Shown one piece after another: positions 33,506 through 43,113 of a DNA stretch of 64,000 nt. Position 1 is the stretch's first letter, and every line of letters begins with the position of its first letter. The notes below the pieces were generated by a model that was not told where the DNA came from, made no database searches, and saw only the letters and a list, made by a program, of their open reading frames with translations. The DNA is from Nitrococcus mobilis Nb-231 (GTDB taxonomy: Bacteria > Pseudomonadota > Gammaproteobacteria > Nitrococcales > Nitrococcaceae), in assembly GCF_000153205.1 (NCBI RefSeq), contig NZ_CH672427.1, forward strand, positions 3,216,596 through 3,280,595, in the 5' to 3' direction. A program made the translations under genes and the position numbers.

Positions 33506-34237
33506 TTAGCTCTTTTCTTCCGGCGATGGTGATGTGTCGGAAACCGAAACGCCGGGTTGATAGCGGGTGGGGTCGGGCATTCCGGCTTGCCGAAAACCCT
33601 TGGCGCGATAATAACAGGCATCACAGCGACCGCAGGCACGGCCGATTTGATCGGCATTGTAGCAGGACACGGTGATTGAGTAGTCCACCCCGAGTCGGGC
33701 GCCGCACTGGATGATTTCGGCTTTGGTGAGCTGGATTAGGGGGGTGCTTATATGGTAGCAGCTTCTGTCTTCTGCCGACGATTTAGTGGCGAGATTTGCC
33801 ATGTGCTCGAAAGCCGTAATGAACTCGGGGCGGCAGTCTGGATAGCCGGAGTAGTCGATGGCGTTGACGCCGATAAAGATATCATGCGCTTGCAATACCT
33901 CCGCATAAGCGAGGGCATAGGCCAAAAAGATGGTGTTGCGAGCGGGGACATAGGTCGCTGGTATGCCTTTGCTCGGGGGTTTTGGTAGCGGGGAAGCGAC
34001 ATCGGTAAGGGCCGATCCGCCTAGGTCATCGAGCCCAATTCGCAAAACTCGGTGCTCTGCCACACTCATGGCCTTGGCAATCGCTGTACCGGCCGAGAGT
34101 TCGGACGCATGGCGTTGGCCGTAGTCGAAAGAAAGAGCGAAGCAGCAAAAGCCTTGGGCTTGGGCAATGGCAAGTGTTGTGGTGGAGTCGAGGCCACCGG
34201 AGAGCAACACGACGGCCCGTGGGTGGCGCTCGTTCAT
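33506..34237 (-). CDS. queC: 7-cyano-7-deazaguanine synthase QueC
   Basis: 243 residues. It makes preQ0 from 7-carboxy-7-deazaguanine with ATP and ammonia, on the way to queuosine in tRNA. The ATP loop [17 protein letters not shown] is at the N-terminus; the zinc cysteines are in [20 protein letters not shown] near the C-terminus. The start at 34237 lies two bases after the queE stop, so the two are in one operon read toward tRNA-Lys. Length is somewhat above E. coli QueC because of a C-terminal tail. Confidence 0.95.
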   Translation of the reverse strand: MNERHPRAVVLLSGGLDSTTTLAIAQAQGFCCFALSFDYGQRHASELSAGTAIAKAMSVAEHRVLRIGLDDLGGSALTDVASPLPKPPSKGIPATYVPARNTIFLAYALAYAEVLQAHDIFIGVNAIDYSGYPDCRPEFITAFEHMANLATKSSAEDRSCYHISTPLIQLTKAEIIQCGARLGVDYSITVSCYNADQIGRACGRCDACYYRAKGFRQAGMPDPTRYQPGVSVSDTSPSPEEKS

Positions 34238-34239
34238 GC

Positions 34240-34917
34240 TCAGCGCCCCGGCTGATCGCCCCAGAGGTATTTATGAAGCTGGATCTGCAGCCGCACGTTG
34301 AGGTGGTCGGCGAGTATCCAGTCGGCTAACAGCCGCGACGAGAGTTCACCATAGCTCGCGGAGAAAAAAACCGTCCACCGCTCACCGAGCTTCAGTTCAC
34401 TCACCTTGGTGCGTGCCCAATCATAATCCTGCCGGTTGCAGATAACGAATTTCAACTCATCGTGTGGTCGCAGATAGTTTAGGTTTTCCCAACGGTTGCG
34501 CCGCTCTTCCCCAGAACCGGGGGTCTTGAGATCCATCACCTTGATGACCCGGGGGTCGACTGCTTGCACATCGAGAGCGCCGCTGGTCTCGAGTGAGACC
34601 CGATAGCCTCGGTCACACAGCGAGCTCAGCAAAGTTAGACAGCCTCTCTGAGCCAGCGGCTCGCCGCCGGTGACCGTGACGAATTTTGCCGCGTGTTCTC
34701 CAACCCGATCGAGAATTCGTATGATGCTCATTTTCTCGCCGCCGTGAAAGGCGTAGGCCGTGTCACAGTAATGGCAGCGAAGGGGGCAGCCCGTAAGGCG
34801 CACGAATACCGTAGGGGCACCGACAGTGCCTGCCTCACCCTGTAGGGAATAGAAGATCTCGGTCACACGGAGCGCTTCCGGCCGTGGCCGCATGGCTACG
34901 CTCGGCATAGCGCCCAT
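34240..34917 (-). CDS. queE: 7-carboxy-7-deazaguanine synthase QueE
   Basis: 225 residues. A radical SAM enzyme that forms 7-carboxy-7-deazaguanine from carboxytetrahydropterin. [20 protein letters not shown] precedes the cluster motif [11 protein letters not shown] (CxxxCxxC), followed by [12 protein letters not shown]. It is upstream of queC with a two-base gap and downstream of cpoB with 40 bases. ATG 34908 or 34893 are alternative starts. Product together with QueC is preQ0. Confidence 0.94.
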   Translation of the reverse strand: MGAMPSVAMRPRPEALRVTEIFYSLQGEAGTVGAPTVFVRLTGCPLRCHYCDTAYAFHGGEKMSIIRILDRVGEHAAKFVTVTGGEPLAQRGCLTLLSSLCDRGYRVSLETSGALDVQAVDPRVIKVMDLKTPGSGEERRNRWENLNYLRPHDELKFVICNRQDYDWARTKVSELKLGERWTVFFSASYGELSSRLLADWILADHLNVRLQIQLHKYLWGDQPGR

Positions 34918-34957
34918 TATACACGCTCCTTATTCGGTGAGTCGGCAGTGCGGACGC

Positions 34958-35836
34958 CTATTGCCGTTCATTGCCGATAAGCCGTAAGCGCTGCTGCGCC
35001 AGGTTCGCAGCGGTTGAGTTCGGGTAGCGCTGGATAACCTTGCCGAGCGTTTTTCGGGCTCGATCGAGTTTGCCTTGCTCGTGTTGTATGAAGCCGATCT
35101 TGAGCTGCGCACCGGGCCGCTTGCCACTGTGGGGAAAATCGTCCAGCACCTTTTGGAACTGCTGCATGGCCTGATCAAAGTGCCGTTCCACGTAGTAGGA
35201 TTCACCTAACCAGTAACGTGCATTATCAGCATATTGGCTATCGGGATAATGGTGTAGAAACTCGTGGAATTCCTGCTGTGAACGTGCATATCGACCGTCT
35301 CTAAGTGTATTGAAGGCTCGCTCGTAAGCCGTTTGCTCTTCGCTAGAGTCAATCGTGTTGCCGTTTTGTCCCCTTGTTTGGTTGCCGTCGGCTGGCTGGT
35401 TCTTCTTCTGCTGCGCGTCTCCGTTTGGGGTCACGCCGTGGTCGGGGGCTCCCTCGGTTGGGGGGGGCTTATCTCCATGCGCTCGTTTGGGCGCTTTTGC
35501 AGCAGACGAGTTCGATTCCCTTTTCGAGGACGGATCGGGGCCACTTTGTTCCAGTTCGCGCAAGCGGCTATCCACATCCGAGTAGATGTCGCGCTGGCGC
35601 CCTTTAATCTCCTGGAATTGGCGTTGCATCCGTTCAATCTCGCCGCGCAGATCTTGCACTTGCTGGTGCAGGGCTTCCATCTGATTAGCCATTTCACCTA
35701 GCGCGGCACTATCGAGTTTATGCTCGACAAGCGTCAACCTTTCATCAAGGCTTTGCGCGAAGCTTGTACCAGCCGTTACCAGCAATACGATAAAAGTACT
35801 GCCGGCACACCAAGAGCGTCTGGTTGAACTGTTCAT
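34958..35836 (-). CDS. cpoB: Cell division coordinator CpoB (YbgF)
   Basis: 292 residues. Periplasmic partner of TolA that links outer-membrane constriction to PBP1B-dependent wall synthesis. A signal peptide ends near TAGTSFA; an N-terminal trimerising coiled coil follows (QMEALHQQVQDLRGEIERM); a low-complexity Ser/Gly/Gln linker spans about 100-165; the C-terminal half has three TPR units (AFNTLRDGRYARSQQEF, YWLGESYYVERHFDQAM, KIGFIQHEQGKLDRAR). It starts right after the pal stop, the usual place at the end of the tol-pal operon. Confidence 0.93.
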   Translation of the reverse strand: MNSSTRRSWCAGSTFIVLLVTAGTSFAQSLDERLTLVEHKLDSAALGEMANQMEALHQQVQDLRGEIERMQRQFQEIKGRQRDIYSDVDSRLRELEQSGPDPSSKRESNSSAAKAPKRAHGDKPPPTEGAPDHGVTPNGDAQQKKNQPADGNQTRGQNGNTIDSSEEQTAYERAFNTLRDGRYARSQQEFHEFLHHYPDSQYADNARYWLGESYYVERHFDQAMQQFQKVLDDFPHSGKRPGAQLKIGFIQHEQGKLDRARKTLGKVIQRYPNSTAANLAQQRLRLIGNERQ

Positions 35837-35838
35837 AA

Positions 35839-36387
35839 CTATTGGCGATACACGATCAAGGCGCGGCGGTTCTTGGTCAAGGCTGCTTCAGTGTGCCCCG
35901 GATCCAACGGTTTTTCCTCTCCATAGCTCACGGTGCTTATTTGTTCCTTGGCCGCTCCGTTGAGTTCGAGAATTCGCTGCACCGCTTTGGCGCGGCGCTC
36001 GCCCAAAGCCAGATTGTATTCACGGGAACCACGCTCGTCAGTATGGCCTTCGATGGTCACTTGGTTTTCAGGGTGAGTGGAGAGATATTCGCCATGAGCC
36101 TTGAGGATGGGCATGTACTCCGACTTGACGACATTGCTGTCGAAATCGAAGTAGATGACCCGTTTAGCAAGCGGGCTGGCTGGATCCTGCAACTCCGTGC
36201 CCTTGAAGGGTTGGGCGCCTTGAGCACCCCTGGTCGCGATACCCGATCCGTCAGTGGCGGATGCGCCACCCCGTTCGCTCATGGGGGGTCCCCCTATAGC
36301 CTGCTCGTTATCTGTGGTGGCACAGCCACTCAGTATGAGCAACAAAACCAAGAATGGAGCAGCCATCTGGAATTTTAACCGGCACAT
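35839..36387 (-). CDS. pal: Peptidoglycan-associated lipoprotein Pal
   Basis: 182 residues from ATG 36387, chosen because AAAGGAG sits 7 bases before it and the lipoprotein signal MCRLKFQMAAPFLVLLLILS is directly followed by the lipobox cysteine (LSGC). A start 66 bp upstream adds an unlikely extension. The C-terminal OmpA-like domain (VIYFDFDSNVVKSEY, then TIEGHTDERGSREYNLALGE) binds meso-diaminopimelate in peptidoglycan. It anchors the outer membrane and is recycled by TolB and the TolQRA motor. Confidence 0.96.
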   Translation of the reverse strand: MCRLKFQMAAPFLVLLLILSGCATTDNEQAIGGPPMSERGGASATDGSGIATRGAQGAQPFKGTELQDPASPLAKRVIYFDFDSNVVKSEYMPILKAHGEYLSTHPENQVTIEGHTDERGSREYNLALGERRAKAVQRILELNGAAKEQISTVSYGEEKPLDPGHTEAALTKNRRALIVYRQ

Positions 36388-36437
36388 TATCTTCTCCTTT
36401 GATTGTGCTTCAGAGCGATCCAGGCATGCGATTCGGC

Positions 36438-37739
36438 TCACAAAGGTGACCACGTGGGCTCCTGCACAGCGTTGTTGAATACCCCCAGACGCTCATGGGC
36501 CCGGCCGTAAATGGAAACTGTCGCTAATTCGGATTTGCCACCGAGCACACTGCTGTACAACAACGTAGCGCCGTTCGGTGCAAAGCTCGGCGACTCATCA
36601 AGTGGCCCATCCGTTAGTACACGCGTCAGCCGAGTCTGTAGGTCCAATACGGCGATCTTGAACTTGCCATCCTCGCGGTGCACCAGCGCCAGCAGTCGAC
36701 CATCAGGTGAGAGTGTAGGGCGGGCATTATAGCTTCCCTCGAAAGTCAATCGCTCGGCTTTGCCCCCAGCGCTTGGAAGCCGATAGATTTGCGGGCTGCC
36801 GCCCCGATCCGATGTGAAAATGATTTGCTGGCCGTTCGGCGTCCATACCGGCTCGGTGTCTATGCTCGAATTGTGGGTGATTTGCCGTAGGCTTTCGCTC
36901 GCAAGATCCAGAATATAAATTTCCGGGTTACCGTCTTTGGAGAGCGTCAGCGCCAACCGGTTGCCCTGTGGAGACCAGGCTGGGGCGCTGTTGATGCCAT
37001 TGAACGAAGCCACCGTGCGGCGTTTGCCGCTGGCCACTTCTTGGACATAGACTTCGGAGCGCCCATTTTCGAACGATACGTAACCAATCCGCTGCCGATC
37101 CGGTGACCAGGCCGGTGACATGATGGGGGCTTTGGAGGTTAAAATAACCTGTGGATTATGGCCATCGGCATCGGCAACGATGAGCTTGTGAACCGGCTGG
37201 TCGGCGTTGCGCTCGATTTCCACGTAGGCGATCTGAGTGTTGAAGCCCCCAGGGCGGCCGAACAGGCTTTGAAAAATGATATCGCTGATGGTATGCCCCA
37301 AAGTGCGCAGCGCATCGGGCCGCACGCGATAGCGTTTGCCCGTCAACCGGTTCGCCTTGTAAACATCCAGTAGCTCGAAGCTTACCTGATAGCCGTGATA
37401 GCCGCTATCCGGGTCTGATGCCAGAGCGCCCACCACTAAATTGTCGACCCCGAGCACTCGCCAGTTCTGGAAATTCACCTCTTCCAGCGTGGCGGGGTGG
37501 GCGATGAGATCCTTTCGAGGCAGCGGTTGCAACAGTCCCGTTCGGTAGAGATCATCCCGAATGATGGTGATCATTTCTTCGGGCGGGGCCGGGACACCGT
37601 TTTCGACCCGGAAGGGGACAAGGGCGATCGGTAAAGCGCCTTCGGCTCCCCCCGTGATCTGTATGGTCAGCTGCGCCGGCACTTGGGTGGATACCAATAG
37701 CATTAGCAAACCGAGGACAAGTGTCCGCATGAGCTTCAT
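36438..37739 (-). CDS. tolB: Tol-Pal system beta-propeller protein TolB
   Basis: 433 residues from ATG 37739 (ATG 37730 also possible). A signal peptide (LVLGLLMLLVSTQVPA) is followed by the TolB N-terminal domain, with FRVENGVPAPPEEMITIIRDD and GVDNLVVGAL, and then a six-bladed propeller with repeats of the SPAWSPDRQRIGYVS and PAWSPQGNRLALTL kind. It binds Pal in the periplasm and releases it from the wall when pulled by TolA. It lies between tolA and pal as usual. A longer open frame upstream runs over the tolA end and is rejected. Confidence 0.96.
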   Translation of the reverse strand: MKLMRTLVLGLLMLLVSTQVPAQLTIQITGGAEGALPIALVPFRVENGVPAPPEEMITIIRDDLYRTGLLQPLPRKDLIAHPATLEEVNFQNWRVLGVDNLVVGALASDPDSGYHGYQVSFELLDVYKANRLTGKRYRVRPDALRTLGHTISDIIFQSLFGRPGGFNTQIAYVEIERNADQPVHKLIVADADGHNPQVILTSKAPIMSPAWSPDRQRIGYVSFENGRSEVYVQEVASGKRRTVASFNGINSAPAWSPQGNRLALTLSKDGNPEIYILDLASESLRQITHNSSIDTEPVWTPNGQQIIFTSDRGGSPQIYRLPSAGGKAERLTFEGSYNARPTLSPDGRLLALVHREDGKFKIAVLDLQTRLTRVLTDGPLDESPSFAPNGATLLYSSVLGGKSELATVSIYGRAHERLGVFNNAVQEPTWSPL

Positions 37740-37749
37740 GAAGCGATAC

Positions 37750-38676
37750 CTAGGAGCTTGGTTGAAATTCGAAACTGAGGTCACGAAACGCGGCGGCGAT
37801 GGCGGGATCGTTTGGCACGGGAAGCGGTGAGGCTTTGCGCACGGCGGTTTCAGCAGAGTGATCGAATGCGGTGTTGCCACTCGATTGCACCACCCGCGCA
37901 TCCAATACGATGCCGCCCGCGCCCATGCGCACGTGGATGACACAGGACAGCCCACGTGGGATACCAACGGGGCGTAGCCAGTTTTGTGTTACGTTGCGCT
38001 GTATCGCCGGAATATAATCGTTCTTAGCCGCGGCCACCTTGCGGGCATGCGCACGGGCGGCGGCCTCCTCAGCCAGCTTGCGTTCCAAGGCCGCCTCACG
38101 GCGCTGCGTTTCTCTCTGTTTTTCGCGGGCAAGCCGTTGCTGCTCAGCCTTGCGTTCGGCCTCGGCTGCGGCCTCTTGGGCTTTTTTCTGCTCCTGGCGG
38201 CGCCGCTCTTCTGCCTGTGCCTCGGTTTTAGCCTGCTGCTTACGCTGCTCGGCCAATTGCTGTTCTGTTCTCGCGCGCTGTGCTTTGAGCTTGGCGAGCC
38301 GCTGCTGTTCGGCCTCATGCTGCGCCGCCAGCGATTGCTGTCGCTGTTGGAGTTGCTCGCGTTGTTTCTCGAGTTCGGTCAGTGCGCGCTGCTTCTGCGT
38401 GCGCTGCTGCTCAAGCTGGCGAGTCTGTTCCTCCAACTGCGCCATTTTCTGCGTTTTGCTGCTTTGTTGCTTCTGGTTTTGAGCCTGCATACGTTGGATT
38501 TCTGTCTGTACCGCCTGTTCGTCAATCGCAACCGCCTGAATGGCTTGCGAGCTAGGTATCGGTGTGGGGGGGGGCGTGGGCGAGAAGGAGAAGCTTAGAA
38601 TCAACAACAACAGCACGATGGCATGCACTGCCAGGGAACAGCCGACATAGAGCCAAGTGCGCGCGTGGTTGCCCAT
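37750..38676 (-). CDS. tolA: Tol-Pal inner membrane protein TolA
   Basis: 308 residues. One N-terminal membrane helix (LAVHAIVLLLLILSFSF) anchors it; residues about 60-215 form a very long Gln/Ala/Lys/Glu/Arg-rich helix spanning the periplasm; the C-terminal domain (NYIPAIQRNV-like start at NDYIPAIQRNVTQNWLRPVG) is the TolA III fold that reaches TolB/Pal. It transmits force from TolQR. The start overlaps the tolR stop (TAATG). The repetitive helix produces long false frames on the other strand. Confidence 0.94.
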   Translation of the reverse strand: MGNHARTWLYVGCSLAVHAIVLLLLILSFSFSPTPPPTPIPSSQAIQAVAIDEQAVQTEIQRMQAQNQKQQSSKTQKMAQLEEQTRQLEQQRTQKQRALTELEKQREQLQQRQQSLAAQHEAEQQRLAKLKAQRARTEQQLAEQRKQQAKTEAQAEERRRQEQKKAQEAAAEAERKAEQQRLAREKQRETQRREAALERKLAEEAAARAHARKVAAAKNDYIPAIQRNVTQNWLRPVGIPRGLSCVIHVRMGAGGIVLDARVVQSSGNTAFDHSAETAVRKASPLPVPNDPAIAAAFRDLSFEFQPSS

Positions 38677-39122
38677 TAGCGCTCCATGGGGGGATGCGTC
38701 ATGAGCCCGACCCGAGCGACTCCGGCTTGCTGCAATTGGGCCATCATTACCACGATTTTGCCGTATGCCACCTGCTTATCGCCGCGGATTAGAACCTGGG
38801 TTTTAGGTCGTTGGCGCATAACGGCGGCGACCTTCGTCAGCATGCTCATGGCGGTCAGTGCGGCCTTGGGGTTCTCACCGATGTTGAGGTAGTAGTTGCC
38901 GTCTCGATCCAGCCCAACGATGAGCGGCTCATCTTGTTGAGGTGGTATCGGTTCGGCGTTGGCTTGTGGCAGATTCACCTTCACCCCTTGGTAGAGCAAG
39001 GGGGCCGTGACCATGAAAATGACCAGCAATACGAGAGAGACGTCGATATAGGGTACGACGTTAATCTCGGCCAATACGCGGCGGCGATAACGCCGCGGGT
39101 TCACTGCAGTCGAACCTCGCAC
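38676..39122 (-). CDS. tolR: Tol-Pal stator-like protein TolR
   Basis: 148 residues. The single membrane helix INVVPYIDVSLVLLVIFMVT carries the conserved aspartate that takes part in proton flow through TolQR; the periplasmic part (VKVNLPQANAEP onwards, then VLIRGDKQVAYGKIV) is the ExbD/TolR domain. It couples the proton-motive force to TolA. It begins 19 bases after tolQ and overlaps tolA. Confidence 0.95.
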   Translation of the reverse strand: MRGSTAVNPRRYRRRVLAEINVVPYIDVSLVLLVIFMVTAPLLYQGVKVNLPQANAEPIPPQQDEPLIVGLDRDGNYYLNIGENPKAALTAMSMLTKVAAVMRQRPKTQVLIRGDKQVAYGKIVVMMAQLQQAGVARVGLMTHPPMER

Positions 39123-39140
39123 CCGGCGACCTCCTCAAAT

Positions 39141-39845
39141 TTACTCCGCCGGTGCGGCTTTAGTGGCCAGGGGCGGGCTATGCACATGGCGTTGCAGAAT
39201 GCTTGCGAACTCCTCCATGAAGATCTCGTAGTGATTGGTGAGCCGCTCAATCTGGCTCGCGTAGCGATTGTAGGCGATCACGGCGGGGATCGCGGCGAAA
39301 AGTCCCATCGCTGTTGCCACTAGAGCCTCGGCTATACCGGGCGCGACGGTGGTGAGCGTTGCCTGTTGCATGTTACCGAGGGCAAGAAATGCGTTCATGA
39401 TGCCCCATACAGTACCAAACAGGCCGATATAAGGGCTGGTAGAGCCAACCGTGGCGAGGAATGGGACATAGCTTTCAAGGATATCGATTTCGCGTTGCAG
39501 AGATACGCGCATAGCCCGATGAGATGCATCCACGACGGATTCGGGATTACTACCTTGTTTACGCATGCGGGTAAACTCGCGGAAGCCAGCCCGAAATATA
39601 CGCTCCAATCCTCCCGCTTGCTCATGGGGCTGACTCACTTGGGCGTAGATCTCCGCAAGGTTGCCCCCGGACCAGAAACGATCTTCGAATGCATTCGCTC
39701 CGCTTTGCGCCTGGCCGATTGTCTGCCATTTTCGGAAGATCAAGGTCCAAGAACTGATCGATGCGCCAAGCAGAATCAGCAAAACAAACTGCACGATGAG
39801 GCTTGCATTTAGGACCAAACCGGCTATGGAAAGGTCAGCCGACAT
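39141..39845 (-). CDS. tolQ: Tol-Pal proton channel protein TolQ
   Basis: 234 residues, three membrane helices. The ExbB/MotA-type region [18 protein letters not shown] and [20 protein letters not shown] contains the conserved threonine and glycine positions of the channel helices. It forms a ring around the TolR helices. It overlaps the ybgC end by 11 bases, showing one operon ybgC-tolQRAB-pal-cpoB. Confidence 0.95.
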   Translation of the reverse strand: MSADLSIAGLVLNASLIVQFVLLILLGASISSWTLIFRKWQTIGQAQSGANAFEDRFWSGGNLAEIYAQVSQPHEQAGGLERIFRAGFREFTRMRKQGSNPESVVDASHRAMRVSLQREIDILESYVPFLATVGSTSPYIGLFGTVWGIMNAFLALGNMQQATLTTVAPGIAEALVATAMGLFAAIPAVIAYNRYASQIERLTNHYEIFMEEFASILQRHVHSPPLATKAAPAE

Positions 39846-40284
39846 TGATTAGCTCCGCAACGATGGCGCTGGGTACGGGGCGTGGCCGGAGATTCTGACT
39901 GTCGACACAGACGATCTCGATATCCGCCCGACATAAAACCGCCTTCTCTCCACTACCACTTTGCACTTGCCGGATATGTTGCGCGAAACGCAAGCCGGCG
40001 CGGCGGTGGTGGACTGCCCAAGTGTCGACAGCCAGCTGATCGTTGAAGAAGGCGGGCTTTTGGAACTCGATTCGCACAGATCGGACCGTGAACAAAACGC
40101 CGAATTCACGGCGCAGCCAGTCCTGTTCAAAGCCAAGGGCCCGCAGCCACTCGGTGCGCGCCCGCTCCATGAACCTGAGGTAGCTGGTGTGGTATACCAC
40201 ACCGCCACTGTCGGTATCCTCATAGTAGACCCGAACCAACCATTGAAACACGCCGTCTCCACCGGGTACAGCCACGTCGTTCAT
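39835..40284 (-). CDS. ybgC: Acyl-CoA thioesterase YbgC (tol-pal associated)
   Basis: 149 residues from ATG 40284. The hot-dog fold is shown by [20 protein letters not shown] with the catalytic aspartate, and [15 protein letters not shown]. It hydrolyses short-chain acyl-CoA and is tied to phospholipid enzymes. The start was set by comparison with the E. coli protein, where the RVYYEDTD motif lies near residue 11; ATG 40311 would add nine residues. First gene of the tol operon; the lptD operon runs away from it on the other strand. Confidence 0.93.
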   Translation of the reverse strand: MNDVAVPGGDGVFQWLVRVYYEDTDSGGVVYHTSYLRFMERARTEWLRALGFEQDWLRREFGVLFTVRSVRIEFQKPAFFNDQLAVDTWAVHHRRAGLRFAQHIRQVQSGSGEKAVLCRADIEIVCVDSQNLRPRPVPSAIVAELINVG

Positions 40285-40656
40285 GTTTTGTATCCGCGTT
40301 CGCGCCATCATTTTAAAAAAACCGAGCCAATGTAGCCATCCGATTGTATCCGGGCAAGCTGTACGATTTGTGACTCCGTGGCGGCTGGCTTGGCATATCC
40401 CGCAACGCATTGATGTTTTTATTGAAAAAGCAGTGCGGCCCGGCATTCAAATGATGGATGCAATGGTGATTAATGCAGTGGAGCCCGACGCCTGCCTGAC
40501 TACCCGGGTCGTTTGGCCTCGTCATGTTGCAGCACAACGCACGATCCTGGCGCGCCGGGCGGTTCGTGCGGAAGCCGCAACTGTACGCAGAGCAGTCACC
40601 TGCCGTTGCAGGCCCATGCGAGCTATGCGATGGTTAGGCCCCGCGGAGAGGACAGC

Positions 40657-42936
40657 GTGACATCTGCCAAGCTATCGCGATATTTGACGACCCTAGCTTT
40701 GTCCGGTTTGTTCCTGTTCGGGAAAGTCGTGCCAGCCCGTCCACCGAGTGGGCATTGGGGGCTGTGCGGTGGGCCATTGACGCCACCGCCGCTTGGCGAC
40801 CCAAGTCTTCGCAACGCACCGAATACCGCGCTGCATATCGAAGCCGACACGGCTCGCCATGACGTCCGCAGCGGCGAGTATACTTTGTTTGGCCGGTCGG
40901 TGATCACCCGGGCCGATCAGCGTCTCAAAGCCGATCGCATGCATTACAATGCGCAGACTGGGCGCGTCGATGCCGAGGGCGACGTCTATTATCAGCAATC
41001 CGGTGCGACCGTTGCGGGCGAGCGCGGGCACTTCAATCTCAACACCAATTCCGGTGAATTCACTCAGTTGCGTTACCGAATCGAAGAAGGGCATATGCAT
41101 GGTGATGCCACCCGCGCAGAAATAGAGAATCCGGATCGCACGAACTACCAAAACGCCCGTTTCAGCACTTGTCGGCCCGGCGCGGAGGATTGGTGGCTGC
41201 ACAGCGGCTCACTCACCATTGACGAGGCTGAGCATCGGGGTACTGCACGCAATGTCTGGCTCAGCTTCCATGGCATACCATTCGCTTATGCGCCGTACTT
41301 GAGCTTTCCGGTGGGAGAAAAGCGCAAAACCGGTTTTCTGATGCCGGCCATCGGCAGCTCCAGCCAGGGGGGGTTGCAGTTCGGAGTACCCTGGTATTGG
41401 AATATCGCGCCCAATTACGACGCCACCTTCACTCCGACGGTCTTCGCCGAGCGTGGTCTACGGTTCGGCACCGAATTTCGCTACCTATTGCCAAGCGCGA
41501 ACGGGCGCAGCCAATTTGATTTTCTACCCAACGATAGGGCGGCCGGTAAAAACCGCTGGCTGCTCGATCTCGACCATGCGCTGCATGCCGGTCGCCACTT
41601 GCAGGCTCACCTCGATGTAAACCGTGTCAGCGACAAGCAATACCTCAACGATTTCAGTACCAATCTGCAACAAAGCTCCAACGTCGCGCTACCCAGCCGC
41701 GCCGATGCGAGCCTGAATTTCCGCGACTGGAGCGTAAGCGTGCAAGCACAAAGTTGGCAGCCGATCGCGCAGAACTTGGCGCCACGTAATGAGCCGTTTT
41801 CGACCGTGCCGAGTATTCGCATTGGTTATTCCCCCAGCTTGACAGGGCTGCCAGTGCGGTTTCGGCTCGCAACGGAGGCGGTGCGTTTCCAACACTCCGA
41901 GTCGGACGTGCTCGATACCGGCTCCCGTATTGATGTCATGCCTCGGCTCAGCGTGCCGTTTAGAACACTTGGTTATTTTATCGAACCCGCCATCGCCTAC
42001 CGTTATACGGCTTATCGCCTCGATCGACCGGATCCGACATTGCCAGATCGCCCATCACGGGGGCTGCCGATTTACAGTGTAGATAGTGGGCTGTTTCTGG
42101 AGCGCGAGCTCAAGCTGTTCGGCAACGCTCTTACCCATACCCTGGAGCCGAGGCTGTATTATCTATATGTGGCCAGGGATAACCAGGATGATTTGCCGGT
42201 GTTCGAAACGGCACAGGCCACGTTTACCTTCTCGCAGCTCTTCGAGACAAACCGTTTCACGGGTCCCGACCGGATGGGCGACGCCAACCAACTTACCGCA
42301 GCCCTGAGCAGCCGAGTGCTCTCGGCTGCTTCCGGCTTCGAGTACCTGCGCTTTTCCATAGGCCAGATCTTCTATTTCGATGACCGCACCGTCACACTAC
42401 CGGGAATGGCCGAAGAATCGGCGCACAGTTCGGATTACATCACGGAACTGCGCACCGGGGTGCCGGGGCTAATGAACGCGTGGGTGGATTATCGCTGGAA
42501 TCCTGGCGGGACGGACAACCAAAGGCTAACTTCCCAGCTTCAATTTCTGGGAGGGAATGGGCGCGTGCTCAATCTCGCCTACCGCCTTCAAAAAAACAAT
42601 GGCCAAAGAGTTCTTTCAGAGGCGGAAGGCAGTGTTGCTTTTCCAGTCGGGACAAACTGGCAAGTCGTCGGTGGCTGGAATTATTCGTTCCTGAACGGCC
42701 AAACCCAGGAACGTTTTGCCGGCCTGGAGTTCAACAGTTGCTGTTATGCGGTTCGTGGGTTGTTTCGGCAGTTCCAGGCAAACCGCAGCCGTGGTTCCAG
42801 GCAGCGGCAAATCGGGTCCGCGCAGCTGCAAACCGGATATTTACTGCAGTTCGAACTCAAAGGGCTGGGGGCGTTGGGCGATGAGGTTCCGAAGTTCCTT
42901 CGTAAGGCCATCCCGGGCTTCCGCTCCTCATCTTGA
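40657..42936 (+). CDS. lptD: LPS assembly outer membrane protein LptD
   Basis: 759 residues from GTG 40657, chosen because GGAGAGG lies 7 bases upstream and a signal peptide follows (LTTLALSGLFLFGKVVPA). The periplasmic LptA-like domain (LHIEADTARHDVRSGEYTLF to GHMHGDATRAEIE) precedes the 26-strand barrel. Cysteine pairs for the disulfides are present: RFSTCRPGAEDWW and the C-terminal doublet FNSCCYAVRGLF. With LptE it inserts LPS in the outer leaflet. It heads the lptD-surA-pdxA-rsmA-apaGH cluster. The longer open frame to 40513 is not preferred. Confidence 0.95.
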   Translation: MTSAKLSRYLTTLALSGLFLFGKVVPARPPSGHWGLCGGPLTPPPLGDPSLRNAPNTALHIEADTARHDVRSGEYTLFGRSVITRADQRLKADRMHYNAQTGRVDAEGDVYYQQSGATVAGERGHFNLNTNSGEFTQLRYRIEEGHMHGDATRAEIENPDRTNYQNARFSTCRPGAEDWWLHSGSLTIDEAEHRGTARNVWLSFHGIPFAYAPYLSFPVGEKRKTGFLMPAIGSSSQGGLQFGVPWYWNIAPNYDATFTPTVFAERGLRFGTEFRYLLPSANGRSQFDFLPNDRAAGKNRWLLDLDHALHAGRHLQAHLDVNRVSDKQYLNDFSTNLQQSSNVALPSRADASLNFRDWSVSVQAQSWQPIAQNLAPRNEPFSTVPSIRIGYSPSLTGLPVRFRLATEAVRFQHSESDVLDTGSRIDVMPRLSVPFRTLGYFIEPAIAYRYTAYRLDRPDPTLPDRPSRGLPIYSVDSGLFLERELKLFGNALTHTLEPRLYYLYVARDNQDDLPVFETAQATFTFSQLFETNRFTGPDRMGDANQLTAALSSRVLSAASGFEYLRFSIGQIFYFDDRTVTLPGMAEESAHSSDYITELRTGVPGLMNAWVDYRWNPGGTDNQRLTSQLQFLGGNGRVLNLAYRLQKNNGQRVLSEAEGSVAFPVGTNWQVVGGWNYSFLNGQTQERFAGLEFNSCCYAVRGLFRQFQANRSRGSRQRQIGSAQLQTGYLLQFELKGLGALGDEVPKFLRKAIPGFRSSS

Positions 42937-43113
42937 GCCGATAATCTTAATATCCAGTTGTTGCTGAAAAATGTGTGGAATTTCGTGGTGCGGCCGTCGT
43001 TGTCTGCTTAATCAGGCGAATGAATTCATCCATTGACTGCGAACCGCTACTGCAGAGTAGTAGAGGCATTTACTCTCAGTGTCCGTAAAGTGTTCCCCGG
43101 AGAAATCGTGCCG

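Noticed and set aside
36387-36453. Longer N-terminus of Pal
   Set aside because: It would put 22 residues before the lipoprotein signal and lacks a ribosome site, while AAAGGAG marks 36387.
37984-38598. 204-codon hydrophobic + strand frame opposite tolA
   Set aside because: It is the complement of the Gln/Lys/Glu-rich tolA helix, which turns into Leu/Phe/Cys codons.
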